Source of the DNA: an uncultured Anaerolineae bacterium
GTDB taxonomy: Bacteria > Chloroflexota > Anaerolineae > Anaerolineales > Villigracilaceae
Length of the DNA stretch: 64,000 bases
Assembly: GCA_903822545.1 (NCBI GenBank)
Contig: CAIJPN010000008.1
Location: 1 to 64,000 of the forward strand
Reading direction: 5' to 3'
A program made the position numbers and the translations under genes. Shown piece after piece: positions 55,212 through 64,000 of this stretch. How positions within the stretch are numbered: the first letter of the stretch is position 1; the number at the start of each line of letters is the position of its first letter. The notes under the pieces are model-generated. The model was given only the letters and a program-made list of their open reading frames with translations, made no database searches and had not been told where the DNA came from.

Positions 55212-58200
55212 GTGAGCACAGAACAAGATCATTTTGTCTTTTTGAGCGGCCCCAGAAAAGGCGAGAAACTCTCGCTGGAAAATACACCTTTGATGATTGG
55301 GCGTATTGCGCCGGCAGATGTCATCATCAGCATAGACAGCATCTCGCGAAAACATGCGCGCATCTCCAGCGGCCCCAGCGGTTACACAATCGAAGACCTG
55401 GGCAGCAGCAATGGCACCTTTGTCAACGATGAACGCATCCAGGGCGGTCGGAATCTCCGTAACGGGGATAGGATTCGGCTGGGAGCAGATGTGGAAATGC
55501 AGCTAATGGTCACCCCACCCGCACAAATCCCATCCGCCCCGGCGCTTGCTCCCGATGCCACCAGGGTAGAAACTCCGCTGGCAGTTGCCTCCTCACCAGC
55601 AGCCACCGCTGCGCAGCAGGCTCCCATCGCAAAACCAGACCCCAACGCCACCTTCTCGATGGATGCGGCTGAAATGGCCGCCCTGGAAAACGCAAACGGC
55701 GGGGGCCGCACCATGATGATGAGCAAAGCCGACATCCCAGCCGCCCCACCCCCCCAGCTTGTTATCAACGAATCTGGGGCCGAGCCGAGGATATTCACCA
55801 TCACCGCCGAAAAAGTCAAAATCGGGCGGCTGACCGACAACGACATTGTAATCAACAATAACTTTATCTCGCGCTACCACGTCGAACTGGAAAAGCGTGG
55901 TGAAGATTACTACCTGGTGCCACGCCCCAACATCAGCAATGCGCTGTTAATCGATGGCGAGCCGGTCATGGAACCCACCCGCCTGCGGCACGGCATGAAA
56001 ATCCGCATGGGCGGCTGGGGGCCTGGAGAAATGGCTACGCTGGATTATCTCTCGCCACAGGAAAGCCTGGGGCTGGGCCAGCGGAAAATCCAGTTTGCCG
56101 AGAACAAGCTGATGACGATTGGCCGCCACAAAGACAACAGCATCGTGCTGCCAGCGCCCACCATCTCCAATTTCCACGCCGAGATCGAAAAAATCGGCCA
56201 GCGCTACCGGGTGCGCGACCTGCGCAGCAGCAACGGCACCTTTGTTAACGGCAAACCCATCAGCGGCGAGGTCTGGGTGCAGCCCGGCGATGCCATCCAG
56301 ATTGGGCCGTATCGCTTCGCCGTCGATGCCAACGAATTCTCCCAGTCTGACCAGAGCCAGGGCGGGGTGCGCGTGGAGGCGATCGGCCTGAATAAATGGG
56401 TCAATAAAAAGCTCAACATCATCCAGGATACCTCGCTGGTTTTCGAACCGAAGGAATTTATCGTAGTGGTCGGCCAAAGCGGCGGCGGCAAATCCACCCT
56501 GGTAGATGCCATCACCGGCTACCGGCCCGCCACGCACGGCAAAGTGCTGGTCAACGGCACCATCGATGTCTACAAAGAATTCGACGCCATCCGCTCAACA
56601 ATTGGCTATGTACCGCAAAAAGACATCATCCATATGGAGTTGACTGTTTTCCAGGCGCTCGACTACGCTGCCCAGTTACGCATGCCCCCAGATACAACAA
56701 AAGCCGAGCGCATCCAGCGCATCGAAGAAGTGATGGATGACCTGGATCTCGGTCACCGACGAGATACACAGATCAGCCAGTTGAGCGGCGGCCAGCAAAA
56801 GCGCGTTTCCATCGGCGTAGAGTTAATCACCAAACCGGGTCTGTTCTTCCTGGATGAACCCACCTCCGGGCTTGACCCCGGCATGGAAACCGAGTTGATG
56901 CGCCTGATGCGCCGCCTGGCCGATCAGGGACGCACCATCGTCATGATCACGCACGCCACCAAAAACGTTATGCTGGCCGATAAAGTGGTCTTCCTGGCCC
57001 GCGGCGGGTACCTCACCTGGTTCGGCCCGCCAGAAGAAGCCCTGACCTTCTTTGACCAATATCGCACCGAGCGCGACCGGCGCTCCAGCCCGATGGAGTT
57101 TGACCACATCTACACCCTGCTCGACAACCCCGATCTGGGCAAAGGCCCAGACTGGGCCAAACGCTTCCGCGAAAACCCGGCCTATCACAAATACATCGCC
57201 GATCCGCTCAAGAAAAGCGGCGCAGATAGCACCCAGCAAAAGAAACAGGGCCCACAGGCAGCGGTGAAGATGCTCAACCAGCAAAAGCAAGTCTCAGGGC
57301 TGCGGCAATTCTTCATCCTTTCAGGGCGCAATGTCAAAATCCTGACTCGGGACCCATTCAGCATGGCACTGCTCTTGTTGACCGCCCCGCTGATGGCTTC
57401 GCTCGACTTTGTGCTGGCCCAGGGAGCCGGGCGCAATCCGCTCGCATTTGCAGACGGTAACTTTAACAGCATGATCATCACGCTCATCACGCTCACCAAC
57501 ACCACCATCCTGGTGGGCGGCCTGGCGTTTATGCGCGAACTGGTTAAAGAACGTGAAATCTACAAACGCGAACGGATGGTAAACCTGCGCCTATCATCGT
57601 ACATCCTTTCAAAAATCTGGATTGCGCTGATCCTGGCCCTTTACCAGGCCACCTGCTATACCGCCATCCGCTACATGGCCTTTGATGTGCCTGGCGGCAA
57701 CGAAGAAATGCTTTTCTTCTTTATCACAGTTTTCCTGCTGATCACCGCCGGCGTGATGATGGGCTTCTTTGCCTCGGCCCTGGCCCCTAACGCTAACTCT
57801 GCGCCCCTGCTGCTGATTATGTTCATCATCCCGCAAATGGTGATGAGCGGCGCGCTCGTTCCACTGCCCAGCACCACCACCGCCCCAGCCTCCAGCCGTT
57901 GGGCCTTCCAGGCGGCAGTCGCCATCGGCGGCGCTGGGTCTGATGTGGCTGCAGATGCCTGTTGGGCCAAAACAGAAGAAGAACAAGATGATATGACCCT
58001 GGACGAAAAGAACGCCAACTGCACCTGCATGGGTGAAAATGCCCTACACCAGAGCAGCTGTAACTTCCCAGGCTTGGGTGAATATTATGATAAAGCCATC
58101 GATGAGCCAGATCCCATTAAACCGGCGGAACCCGGCCCGCAGCCCAAAGAACCCACCTTCCCGCCCGCCCCAGAAAAACCCGCAGATGTAAACAACGTAC

Positions 58201-58556
58201 TGCTGCTTCAAAAATACCTGGCAGATTTAGATACCTACAACAAGGATGTTGACGAAATCCGCACAAAATACCAGGAAGACATTGACACCTGGAAAGCTGA
58301 ACAGGATAGCTACAAAACCGACATCGAAACCTACCAAAAAGATTTGACCGAGCTAAAAGTCAAACGTGCCATCGCGGTTGGCTCCGCCGAAGCAACCATC
58401 CGGCGCTACAAAGATGACTACGGCTGGACCTTCATCAACAAAAACGATCGTGAGAACTACCTGAACACCCTGTATACCACCTGGGGTGCCCAGAGTATCA
58501 TCATCCTGATACTGTTCGTTGGCACGGTCATCCTGCAAAAGCGCCACGAAGCCTGA
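55212..58556 (+). CDS. Triple-FHA ABC transporter (ABCG-type ATPase plus permease)
   Basis: 1114 residues from the GTG at 55212, which has GGAGG five bases upstream. Three FHA domains: about 8-100 (ISRKHARI ... DLGSSNGTFVN), about 190-275 (degenerate, ISRYHVEL but NISNALLI instead of SSNG), about 290-370 (ISNFHAEI ... DLRSSNGTFVN). ATPase about 385-610: GQSGGGKSTLV, TGYRPATHGKVL, LSGGQQKRVSIGVELI, LFFLDEPTSGLDPG. An ABC2 membrane domain follows (about 730-930), then a Cys/Pro-rich and coiled-coil loop (about 940-1080) and a last membrane helix. FHA domains bind phosphothreonine, so activity may be tied to Ser/Thr phosphorylation. It could export the product or lipids. Confidence 0.92.
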   Translation: MSTEQDHFVFLSGPRKGEKLSLENTPLMIGRIAPADVIISIDSISRKHARISSGPSGYTIEDLGSSNGTFVNDERIQGGRNLRNGDRIRLGADVEMQLMVTPPAQIPSAPALAPDATRVETPLAVASSPAATAAQQAPIAKPDPNATFSMDAAEMAALENANGGGRTMMMSKADIPAAPPPQLVINESGAEPRIFTITAEKVKIGRLTDNDIVINNNFISRYHVELEKRGEDYYLVPRPNISNALLIDGEPVMEPTRLRHGMKIRMGGWGPGEMATLDYLSPQESLGLGQRKIQFAENKLMTIGRHKDNSIVLPAPTISNFHAEIEKIGQRYRVRDLRSSNGTFVNGKPISGEVWVQPGDAIQIGPYRFAVDANEFSQSDQSQGGVRVEAIGLNKWVNKKLNIIQDTSLVFEPKEFIVVVGQSGGGKSTLVDAITGYRPATHGKVLVNGTIDVYKEFDAIRSTIGYVPQKDIIHMELTVFQALDYAAQLRMPPDTTKAERIQRIEEVMDDLDLGHRRDTQISQLSGGQQKRVSIGVELITKPGLFFLDEPTSGLDPGMETELMRLMRRLADQGRTIVMITHATKNVMLADKVVFLARGGYLTWFGPPEEALTFFDQYRTERDRRSSPMEFDHIYTLLDNPDLGKGPDWAKRFRENPAYHKYIADPLKKSGADSTQQKKQGPQAAVKMLNQQKQVSGLRQFFILSGRNVKILTRDPFSMALLLLTAPLMASLDFVLAQGAGRNPLAFADGNFNSMIITLITLTNTTILVGGLAFMRELVKEREIYKRERMVNLRLSSYILSKIWIALILALYQATCYTAIRYMAFDVPGGNEEMLFFFITVFLLITAGVMMGFFASALAPNANSAPLLLIMFIIPQMVMSGALVPLPSTTTAPASSRWAFQAAVAIGGAGSDVAADACWAKTEEEQDDMTLDEKNANCTCMGENALHQSSCNFPGLGEYYDKAIDEPDPIKPAEPGPQPKEPTFPPAPEKPADVNNVLLLQKYLADLDTYNKDVDEIRTKYQEDIDTWKAEQDSYKTDIETYQKDLTELKVKRAIAVGSAEATIRRYKDDYGWTFINKNDRENYLNTLYTTWGAQSIIILILFVGTVILQKRHEA

Positions 58557-58585
58557 TTTCCCAAACCCAGGCGGCAAGCCGCCCT

Positions 58586-58954
58586 ATGTTTGCAAAAACC
58601 AACCTGTTCAACAAAAAAACATTCTCACCGGACCTGATCGACCTGTCCGGTGAGAATGTTCATATCTGGAGAGCTTCACTGACCCGCCCGCAAGAAATGC
58701 ACAGCAAATTGCTCCAGTTGCTGTCTGATGATGAGTATAAACGCGCCAAACGCTTTTACTTCGAGCGCCACCAGCATTCTCGCACGACTTGTCAATTTCT
58801 ACCCGCCCCTACTGGGCGCGACACCGTGAACACCACATTCCGCCCCAACAGGTGGATGAAATCCGTCTCGCGGCCGATTCCAGCCCGAAAGTGGAGCCGA
58901 TTTTCAGTGGGGATGTTCTGGATGCTGATTGCCAGGGTGGAAAAACTTCTGTAG
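58586..58954 (+). pseudogene. Truncated 4'-phosphopantetheinyl transferase (Sfp type)
   Basis: The first about 60 residues fit the start of an Sfp/AcpT-type PPTase: LSGENVHIWRASLTRPQEM, then LLQLLSDDEYKRAKRFYFER, matching the usual V-x-W-x-A-x-L and LS-DE--RA--F-F-RDR layout. The remainder (after HQHSRTTC) has no PPTase features such as the GRP/FSWSH or W-KE-K motifs; the sequence looks joined to unrelated DNA that has another short frame (58789-59052). A PPTase would be needed for the carrier domains of the adjacent PKS and NRPS, so this is a lost or recombined cluster gene. Confidence 0.65.
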
Positions 58955-59049
58955 GTACGCAAGAAAAATTCAGCCTCGAAAAATTAAATCACAAAGGCGC
59001 AAAAGCCCAAAGAGTTTCTGGCTCTCCCGTTTTTAACGGGATGGTGCGG

Positions 59050-59140
59050 TAGGGCGACCCGTCAGGGCGTAAATGAGCGTCTTTTTGCAAGAAATCCAGG
59101 CATAAATGGGTGATTTCTCACGCTTGACGGGTCGCCCTTA
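59050..59140. repeat. Intergenic palindromic repeat (GGGCGACCCGTCA)
   Basis: Arms TAGGGCGACCCGTCA and TGACGGGTCGCCCTTA flank an inner part with AAGAAATC / GATTTCT. Related to the GTAGGGGCGACCC repeats at 28 kb. The rest of the 58957-59204 gap shows no gene. Confidence 0.75.
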
Positions 59141-59204
59141 CGGTTTTCACACCAGAAACGGTGGAGCCGAGTTTCTTTAAGACTTAGCGCCTTTTGGTTT
59201 AATA

Positions 59205-60383
59205 TTACCGGTTCAGCAATTCTACGGCAGTGGCGGCAAACAGGGCTGCCGCGCGGGGTAGTGATTCTTCGTCAATATCAAATTTGGGGTGGTGATGACC
59301 GTAATTCAGTCCCTTTTCTGCGTTGGCTGAACCAACAAACATGAACAAACCCGGCACTTTTTCCATCATAAAGGCAAAATCTTCGCCACCCATGGTGATC
59401 GGGCCACTGGTGGTTACCGGGCTATCCGGGAAGATCCGCGCGGCAACTCCCTGGGCGATTTTAGTGGTTTTGGCGTCATTGATCAGCGCCGGGGTCATGC
59501 GGACGTGCTCAATTTGGGCAGTACAGCCCATCCCGGCGGCCACACCGTTGACAATTTCATCGAAGCGGCGCAAAACCATCTCGCGCACATCCAGGTCAAA
59601 GGTGCGGATGGTGCCAGTCAAGTCAACATGCGGGGGGATAACGTTGAAGGCTTCCCCGGCGTGGAAAGTTGTCACCGTGACGACTGCCGATTGGAGCGGA
59701 GCCACATTCCGCGATACGATGCTTTGCAGGGCACTGACAATTTGCGCCCCGGCCAGGATCGGATCAACCGCCAGGTGTGGGATAGCCCCGTGTCCGCCTT
59801 TGCCGCTGACGCGCACCTTGAAGATTTCCGTCCCAGCCATGGTGGGGCCTGCCGCCAGGGCAAAGGAGCCTACCGGCATTTCATTCCACAAGTGCAGGCC
59901 GAGGGTAATATCCACCTTGGGGTTGTCGAGCACGCCATCCGCGAGCATACCTTCTGCGCCGCCCTGGCCTTCTTCGGCGGGCTGGAAAACCAGCTTGATG
60001 CTGCCAGGCAGCTCAGCGCGAATGCCATGCAGCATCTTGGCAACCGTCAACAGGATGGCAGTGTGACCGTCGTGGCCGCAGGCGTGCATCACGCCAGGGT
60101 TCTGGGAGGCATATTCAGCGCCAGTTTGTTCGAGGATGGGTAAAGCATCCATATCGGCACGCAGCAACAGGGTCGGGCCAGGCTGCGAGCCTTCGATCAT
60201 CGCCACCACGCCGGTTTTGCCCACGCCAGTGGAAACTTCCAATCCCAAAGCCTGGAGTTCTCTTGCTACAATTCCCGCCGTACGGATTTCCTGGTGTCCA
60301 AGTTCGGGGTGCAGGTGGAAGTCGCGGCGCATGTCGCGGGTGTAGGTGAAGTATTTTTGGGCTTCTGCGAGAAAATCGAACAT
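59205..60383 (-). CDS. M20-family amidohydrolase, second copy
   Basis: 392 residues. Motifs: RDFHLHPELGHQEIRTAGIV, LRADMDALPILEQTGAEY, HACGHDGHTAILL, FQPAEEGQGGAEGM, GKGGHGAIPHLAVDPI and GGEDFAFMMEKVPG. All metal-ligand positions of the amidohydrolase/IAA-amino acid hydrolase group are present. AGGAG lies six bases before the ATG at 60383. It is a distant paralogue of the enzyme at 18971 and follows a PIG-L deacetylase gene with a gap of about 60 bases, in the same direction. Confidence 0.92.
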   Translation of the reverse strand: MFDFLAEAQKYFTYTRDMRRDFHLHPELGHQEIRTAGIVARELQALGLEVSTGVGKTGVVAMIEGSQPGPTLLLRADMDALPILEQTGAEYASQNPGVMHACGHDGHTAILLTVAKMLHGIRAELPGSIKLVFQPAEEGQGGAEGMLADGVLDNPKVDITLGLHLWNEMPVGSFALAAGPTMAGTEIFKVRVSGKGGHGAIPHLAVDPILAGAQIVSALQSIVSRNVAPLQSAVVTVTTFHAGEAFNVIPPHVDLTGTIRTFDLDVREMVLRRFDEIVNGVAAGMGCTAQIEHVRMTPALINDAKTTKIAQGVAARIFPDSPVTTSGPITMGGEDFAFMMEKVPGLFMFVGSANAEKGLNYGHHHPKFDIDEESLPRAAALFAATAVELLNR

Positions 60384-60445
60384 GGTTATCTCCTGAGTCA
60401 AAAGTCAAAGGTCGAAGGTTGTTAAATTTTGACCTTTGACCAGTT

Positions 60446-61180
60446 TTAGCGCCATAAAACTACGCGGAATCTTTCCTCGTAGCGGGGGTTTTCTTCGCTG
60501 CTATCTTCTGTTCGGCGACTGCGGATGCGTTCTTCCAGTTTGGCTGGGTCGCCGATCTGGGATTTGTGCTCTTTAAGTGCGTGAATTTTTGTATCCCAAT
60601 GATCGGTCACATCCATGGCGACATTGGGCTGGCTGGTGAGTGAACACCAGATTTCTTTTGGTGAATGTGGCGCAAGGCCTCGTTTGAGCAGTTCCGGGAA
60701 AAAAAGCTCGTTCCCGGCGGCTGGAAAAGCCGCATCGAGCACCACCTGGCCGGCGGCGCGGTGGTCGGGGTGATTCAGGCCGAAAGGCGTGAACAAAGTC
60801 TGGGGATCACACGTCACCAGCACATCTGGTTTGTATTTGCGGATGTAGCCGGTCACTTCTTCGCGCAGTGCGAGGTCGGGGACAACATAGCCATCTTCCC
60901 GGTCGAGGAAAACGATTTCTTTTACCCCGATGATGTCAGCCGCGGCGCGCTGTTCCAGGTGGCGAATAGTACACAGTTCGTCACCAGGGATGTCTTTGTT
61001 GTTGTCATTACGGCCTTTATCACCGCAAGTTAGCAGCACGTAGTTGATTTCGTGCCCGGCTTTTGCCCAACCGGCGAGCGTTGCGCCACAAAAAAATTCC
61101 GGGTCATCTGGATGAGCCAAAACAACCAGGATTTTTTGTTTTTCAGGCCATTTTATATCGGGGGTGGGGGTGATAAGCAT
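60446..61180 (-). CDS. PIG-L (LmbE-like) family deacetylase
   Basis: 244 residues from the ATG at 61180, chosen because the residues before it run through an intergenic hairpin. Zinc motif KILVVLAHPDDPEFFCGATL (HPDD), and GLNHPDHRAAGQVVLDA with the third His. The family removes N-acetyl groups from sugars or small conjugates (for example mycothiol or bacillithiol precursors). Paired with the M20 hydrolase downstream; substrate unknown. Confidence 0.9.
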   Translation of the reverse strand: MLITPTPDIKWPEKQKILVVLAHPDDPEFFCGATLAGWAKAGHEINYVLLTCGDKGRNDNNKDIPGDELCTIRHLEQRAAADIIGVKEIVFLDREDGYVVPDLALREEVTGYIRKYKPDVLVTCDPQTLFTPFGLNHPDHRAAGQVVLDAAFPAAGNELFFPELLKRGLAPHSPKEIWCSLTSQPNVAMDVTDHWDTKIHALKEHKSQIGDPAKLEERIRSRRTEDSSEENPRYEERFRVVLWR

Positions 61181-61211
61181 AATTGAAGAACCTGTAAATG
61201 ATAAATGGAAC

Positions 61212-61240
61212 ACGCAACACGGGGAAAGGTCGTGTTGCGT
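61212..61240 (-). terminator. Hairpin between ricT-like and PIG-L genes
   Basis: ACGCAACACG / CGTGTTGCGT, 10-base perfect arms with a 9-base loop, after the RicT stop on the minus strand. The T tract is weak. Confidence 0.5.
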
Positions 61241-61266
61241 GCCGTGTGGGGTTGGAGAAATGGGAA

Positions 61267-62214
61267 TTACTTCTTGGTTGGTTTGTTTTTCCCGCAGTCG
61301 CACTCACCGCCCTCATGCTTATCGCAGGGCGCTTCGGCTTTGCGGCGCAAGGCTTCAAGTTCATCCCAGGGCTCAAGCACATCGCGGTGAAATTCCTTCC
61401 AAACCGGACGTTCGGGGCGATCCTGCGGGCGGTCGGATGGTTTGGGGTCAAGCTCGACAATTACCACGTTGCGCAATGGATACACATCGATAACTTTGCC
61501 TTCGCCATCCGGGCTGACCACGCGCTTGTTGCGCTTGGGCAATTCCTTGCGCGCGGCCACGTATTGTTCATATTCATAGATCAGGCAGCAGCGCAAGCGT
61601 CCACACATACCGGTGATTTCGGTTGGCGTGAGCGAAATACCCTGTTCTTTGGCCATTTTGATGGAAATCGGGCTGAAATCGGTCAGGAACTTGGAGCAGC
61701 AGCGGGTTTCCAGGCCGCAAGCGCCCATGCCGCCAAGCATTTTCGCCACATCGCGCGGGCCAATCTGACGCATGTCCACCTGTGAATCAGAGAACATACG
61801 CTGCATATCCTTGCGCAACGACTTCAATTCGGCCTTTTCTTCATTTTCAGAACTGAACATAAAGGTCAGCCGCGTACCATCGAAACTATATTCTGCTGAG
61901 ATGATTTTGATGCCATCCAGTTGCAGTTCAGCAGAACGGGCACGACATTCGATCATCGCCGGGGTTTGTTTTTGGGCCCACTCCTGGCGCAAGACAAGAT
62001 CAGCGGCAGTGGCTTTGCGTTCAATTGATTTCCAGCCACCTTCGGGTGGGTCCCCGGGTTTTTCGACTTTGATGATCACTTCACCCAATTGTCGCCCGCG
62101 TGTCGTTTCAACCACCGCAAAATCACCAATAGATAAATTCGCCACGTTGCTGGCGTCAAAATGATAAATTTTTCCAATTTTGTTAAAGCGAATACCGTAA
62201 AGTGAGGGTTCCAT
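61267..62214 (-). CDS. RicT/YaaT-like PSP1-domain protein
   Basis: 315 residues. PSP1 C-terminal domain with the Cys clusters MGACGLETRCCSKFL and GMCGRLRCCLIYEYEQY that bind an iron-sulfur cluster in the RicA-RicF-RicT complex. N-terminal YGIRFNKIGKIYHFDASN and the GDFAVVETTRGRQLG strand are typical. In Bacillus the complex promotes RNase Y processing. The C-terminal tail is charged and carries an extra CDKHEGGECDC stretch. The gene lies upstream of the PIG-L deacetylase. Confidence 0.9.
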   Translation of the reverse strand: MEPSLYGIRFNKIGKIYHFDASNVANLSIGDFAVVETTRGRQLGEVIIKVEKPGDPPEGGWKSIERKATAADLVLRQEWAQKQTPAMIECRARSAELQLDGIKIISAEYSFDGTRLTFMFSSENEEKAELKSLRKDMQRMFSDSQVDMRQIGPRDVAKMLGGMGACGLETRCCSKFLTDFSPISIKMAKEQGISLTPTEITGMCGRLRCCLIYEYEQYVAARKELPKRNKRVVSPDGEGKVIDVYPLRNVVIVELDPKPSDRPQDRPERPVWKEFHRDVLEPWDELEALRRKAEAPCDKHEGGECDCGKNKPTKK

Positions 62215-62322
62215 GGAAGGGATTATACCTTTGTGGAAATAAGAAATGGGAAAGAGTTATAACCTTTGATAAGGATTAGACTGCCTTTTACGCATTCAGC
62301 GTGATCAAATATCACGAGTATA

Positions 62323-64000
62323 TTATGGAACTACTTTTAAGACCCGAATCGAACCATCTTTGCTGCTGTAGAGTACTTTGTATCTGGTATCAATGCCTCT
62401 TTCTATCATTTGCCACATTGCTTTATTGTCTTTTGAGAGTGTTCCATCCACGTAAATACCTTTGACATCAGAATCTTTGAGCGTTTGATAGAACTCATCG
62501 TCAGATAATGAGACCAGCGAAAATGCTCCCAATGAAAAATGCCGCATATGAGCAGCATAGACAACGCCACGAGCACCAGCGCCAATATATGTGTTGGTGT
62601 CAAATGAGTTTTGTAATACGACCAGTGCTTGCTCTTCAGGAATTTCGCCAAAAGCCCTGCCAACCAGGACCGGATACTGTCCACGTATAAGCACACCTGC
62701 AAAAAGGAATAACAACATGCTGGCAGCGGGGGAAAAATTAACAGGCAATTTCCCTGAAATGTGAATAAGACGCGCGACAATGGTGGCTGCAAGTAGAATG
62801 ATGGTGGTGAAATACAAAGATGGTAACTGCGCCACAAACCCGACCAGGGTCAGCAGCACCAACAAACCGCCCCAGACCCAAAGTCGTTTTCCGTTTTGGA
62901 TCTGATCTGTCAGCGCCTTAAGCCCAAATGCCGATAAAATAAACAAAATGAAGTAGGATGATTGTAAATAGCCAGGCCTGATGAAGGTTGAAAAGTAGAT
63001 CACCAAATACAGGGGCCAACTCACCAGAATGGATAAAATGAAATATTGTTGGGTTTGCAACAGGTAAAGTATCCCCAATATTCCAAAAATGATAAATCCA
63101 TAGGCCAGGCGCATCCCATAGGCTCCATAAAAATTCCCGGGCAATGTGAGGATAATAACCTTGATTCGTTCCAAGAAAGCGCCCGGATTGCGTAGAATGG
63201 CCTTGAGAACCGAGTTATTATTTTCTTCTGGGGATCCAAATTTTTGGATGGCGTCAGCCACGGCACATTTTTGAAAACTGAGTTGACAATCATCGGCGCG
63301 CGAATAGACAAGTTGGTGGCCTTGCATAAAAGCAACATACGAACGAGCTGGCGTGCCAAATTCAAAAACACCTCTTACGGCCCAAAAGAGCAGGATATAT
63401 CCCCCAACCAAGAGCCAGAAGGGTACAACGATAGCGATACCCCATTCAGGTAACTTGATTTTATTCTTCACAGAAAAAACCAGGGTAAGCGCAAGAGTCA
63501 CAAAAAATAATATTAACCCATCGTTCCTGGACAATGCAGCTAATCCTAAAAAAGTAGAGGCGCCTGCCAGGTTTTTAGGGGATTTGTTTTTATAAAAGTT
63601 GAGCAGCTGCCAGAAAGTCAAACCAGCCATAGCCCCAAAAAGAGCATCACTTGGGTTCGTTAATATATCTGTAAATAACGGAGCGACAAACGCAATGCCA
63701 AGTAACCATCCAGGGTTTATATATTCTTTCAAATCCCTGGCCAGCAAGTAAACCGCGAGCCAAAGCAAGCAGAACAAGAGTATCCGCCCCAGCGTGATAC
63801 TTTCCAGGGTTCCATAAGGTGATTGGCGGGTGATAAAATAAAAGATAGCATACACAATGGCCAAGAGCGGATTCCATGCATAAGAAGGCCACAACCCTTC
63901 AATCAAAAATACACCGCTGTGCACGTAATCAGACTCATCCCATAAATTAATCTCGTTAAGATGGGGCAAGAATAATTGGGCAACCAGGAAAAAATTGAGA
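62323..64000 (-). CDS. GT-C family membrane glycosyltransferase (partial, start beyond window)
   Basis: The frame remains open to the window end, giving about 558 residues. The visible N-terminal part reads FFLVAQLFLPHLNEINLWDE followed by SDYVHSGV; an acidic pair in the first loop after a membrane helix is typical of GT-C (ArnT/PMT/GT39-like) transferases that use polyprenyl-phosphate sugars. About eleven hydrophobic segments follow, then a small C-terminal soluble domain (SDDEFYQTLKDSDVKGIYVD). The target is unknown. AT-richer than its neighbours. An apparent TTG start at 63969 is rejected because the upstream residues complete a membrane helix. Confidence 0.75.
   Translation of the reverse strand, partial: LNFFLVAQLFLPHLNEINLWDESDYVHSGVFLIEGLWPSYAWNPLLAIVYAIFYFITRQSPYGTLESITLGRILLFCLLWLAVYLLARDLKEYINPGWLLGIAFVAPLFTDILTNPSDALFGAMAGLTFWQLLNFYKNKSPKNLAGASTFLGLAALSRNDGLILFFVTLALTLVFSVKNKIKLPEWGIAIVVPFWLLVGGYILLFWAVRGVFEFGTPARSYVAFMQGHQLVYSRADDCQLSFQKCAVADAIQKFGSPEENNNSVLKAILRNPGAFLERIKVIILTLPGNFYGAYGMRLAYGFIIFGILGILYLLQTQQYFILSILVSWPLYLVIYFSTFIRPGYLQSSYFILFILSAFGLKALTDQIQNGKRLWVWGGLLVLLTLVGFVAQLPSLYFTTIILLAATIVARLIHISGKLPVNFSPAASMLLFLFAGVLIRGQYPVLVGRAFGEIPEEQALVVLQNSFDTNTYIGAGARGVVYAAHMRHFSLGAFSLVSLSDDEFYQTLKDSDVKGIYVDGTLSKDNKAMWQMIERGIDTRYKVLYSSKDGSIRVLKVVP

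Noticed and set aside
58789-59052. Frame beginning MSISTRPYWARHRE as a real gene
   Set aside because: It overlaps the PPTase remnant, has no ribosome binding site, and ends in the repeat region; at most it is a fragment of another protein.

Overview
The window looks like a chromosomal piece of a Chloroflexota (Anaerolineae-like) bacterium. This is an inference from gene content, not a database match: a bacterial L9 gene and RicT sit beside an archaeal-type mevalonate entry module (class II HMG-CoA reductase, short HMG-CoA synthase, SCP-x/archaeal-type thiolase, DUF35 Zn-ribbon/OB protein), several non-pyrrolysine MttB-family methyltransferases, and GC-rich palindromic intergenic repeats. A selenocysteine tRNA (UCA anticodon) indicates that the host probably recodes UGA.

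Layout. 1-6.8 kb: end of an unknown gene, a tyrosine recombinase next to tRNA-Pro(GGG), tRNA-Sec, an M50 membrane protease, a sugar-type lipoprotein SBP, a RodZ-like protein with two HTH domains, and rplI. 7-21 kb: a co-directional locus for demethylation of an N-methylated compound: GntR regulator, corrinoid protein, three MttB paralogues, a complete Dpp/Opp-type ABC importer, an M20 amidohydrolase and a methyl-corrinoid:tetrahydrofolate methyltransferase. The importer would bring in the substrate, M20 may cut a conjugate, the MttB enzymes pass methyl groups to the corrinoid protein, and the MtgA-like enzyme moves them to folate. 21.2-23.2 kb: Lrp regulator and a tyrosine phenol-lyase-type beta-lyase. 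23.4-27.6 kb: a heterodimeric ABC exporter preceded by a 25-codon leader ORF and an intrinsic terminator whose 5' arm can pair with the leader ORF, which looks like a ribosome-controlled attenuator. 27.7-33.5 kb: the mevalonate module, with a palindromic repeat inside the HMG-CoA reductase coding frame and a foreign-looking sulfatase placed between thiolase and DUF35. 33.5-35 kb: a decayed IS with 18-bp inverted ends and a PfkB kinase fragment.

35-58.6 kb: the accessory heart of the window. A five-gene minus-strand operon (about 50.35 to 38.2 kb) encodes a PKS module (KS-AT-DH-ACP), a HemN-like radical SAM protein with an unusual CX7CX2C motif, an NRPS (carrier-C-A-PCP-thioester reductase), a FabG-like reductase and a tocopherol-methyltransferase-like enzyme. 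Together they suggest a hybrid polyketide-amino acid compound released reductively as an aldehyde or alcohol. It is flanked on both sides by ABC1/UbiB-family kinases: one with a phasin-like protein, and a translationally coupled pair whose first member has lost key catalytic residues, followed by a triple-FHA ABCG-type transporter. A broken Sfp-type phosphopantetheinyl transferase start lies just beyond. 59-64 kb: a second M20 amidohydrolase, a PIG-L deacetylase, RicT and the start-truncated end of a GT-C membrane glycosyltransferase that runs off the window.
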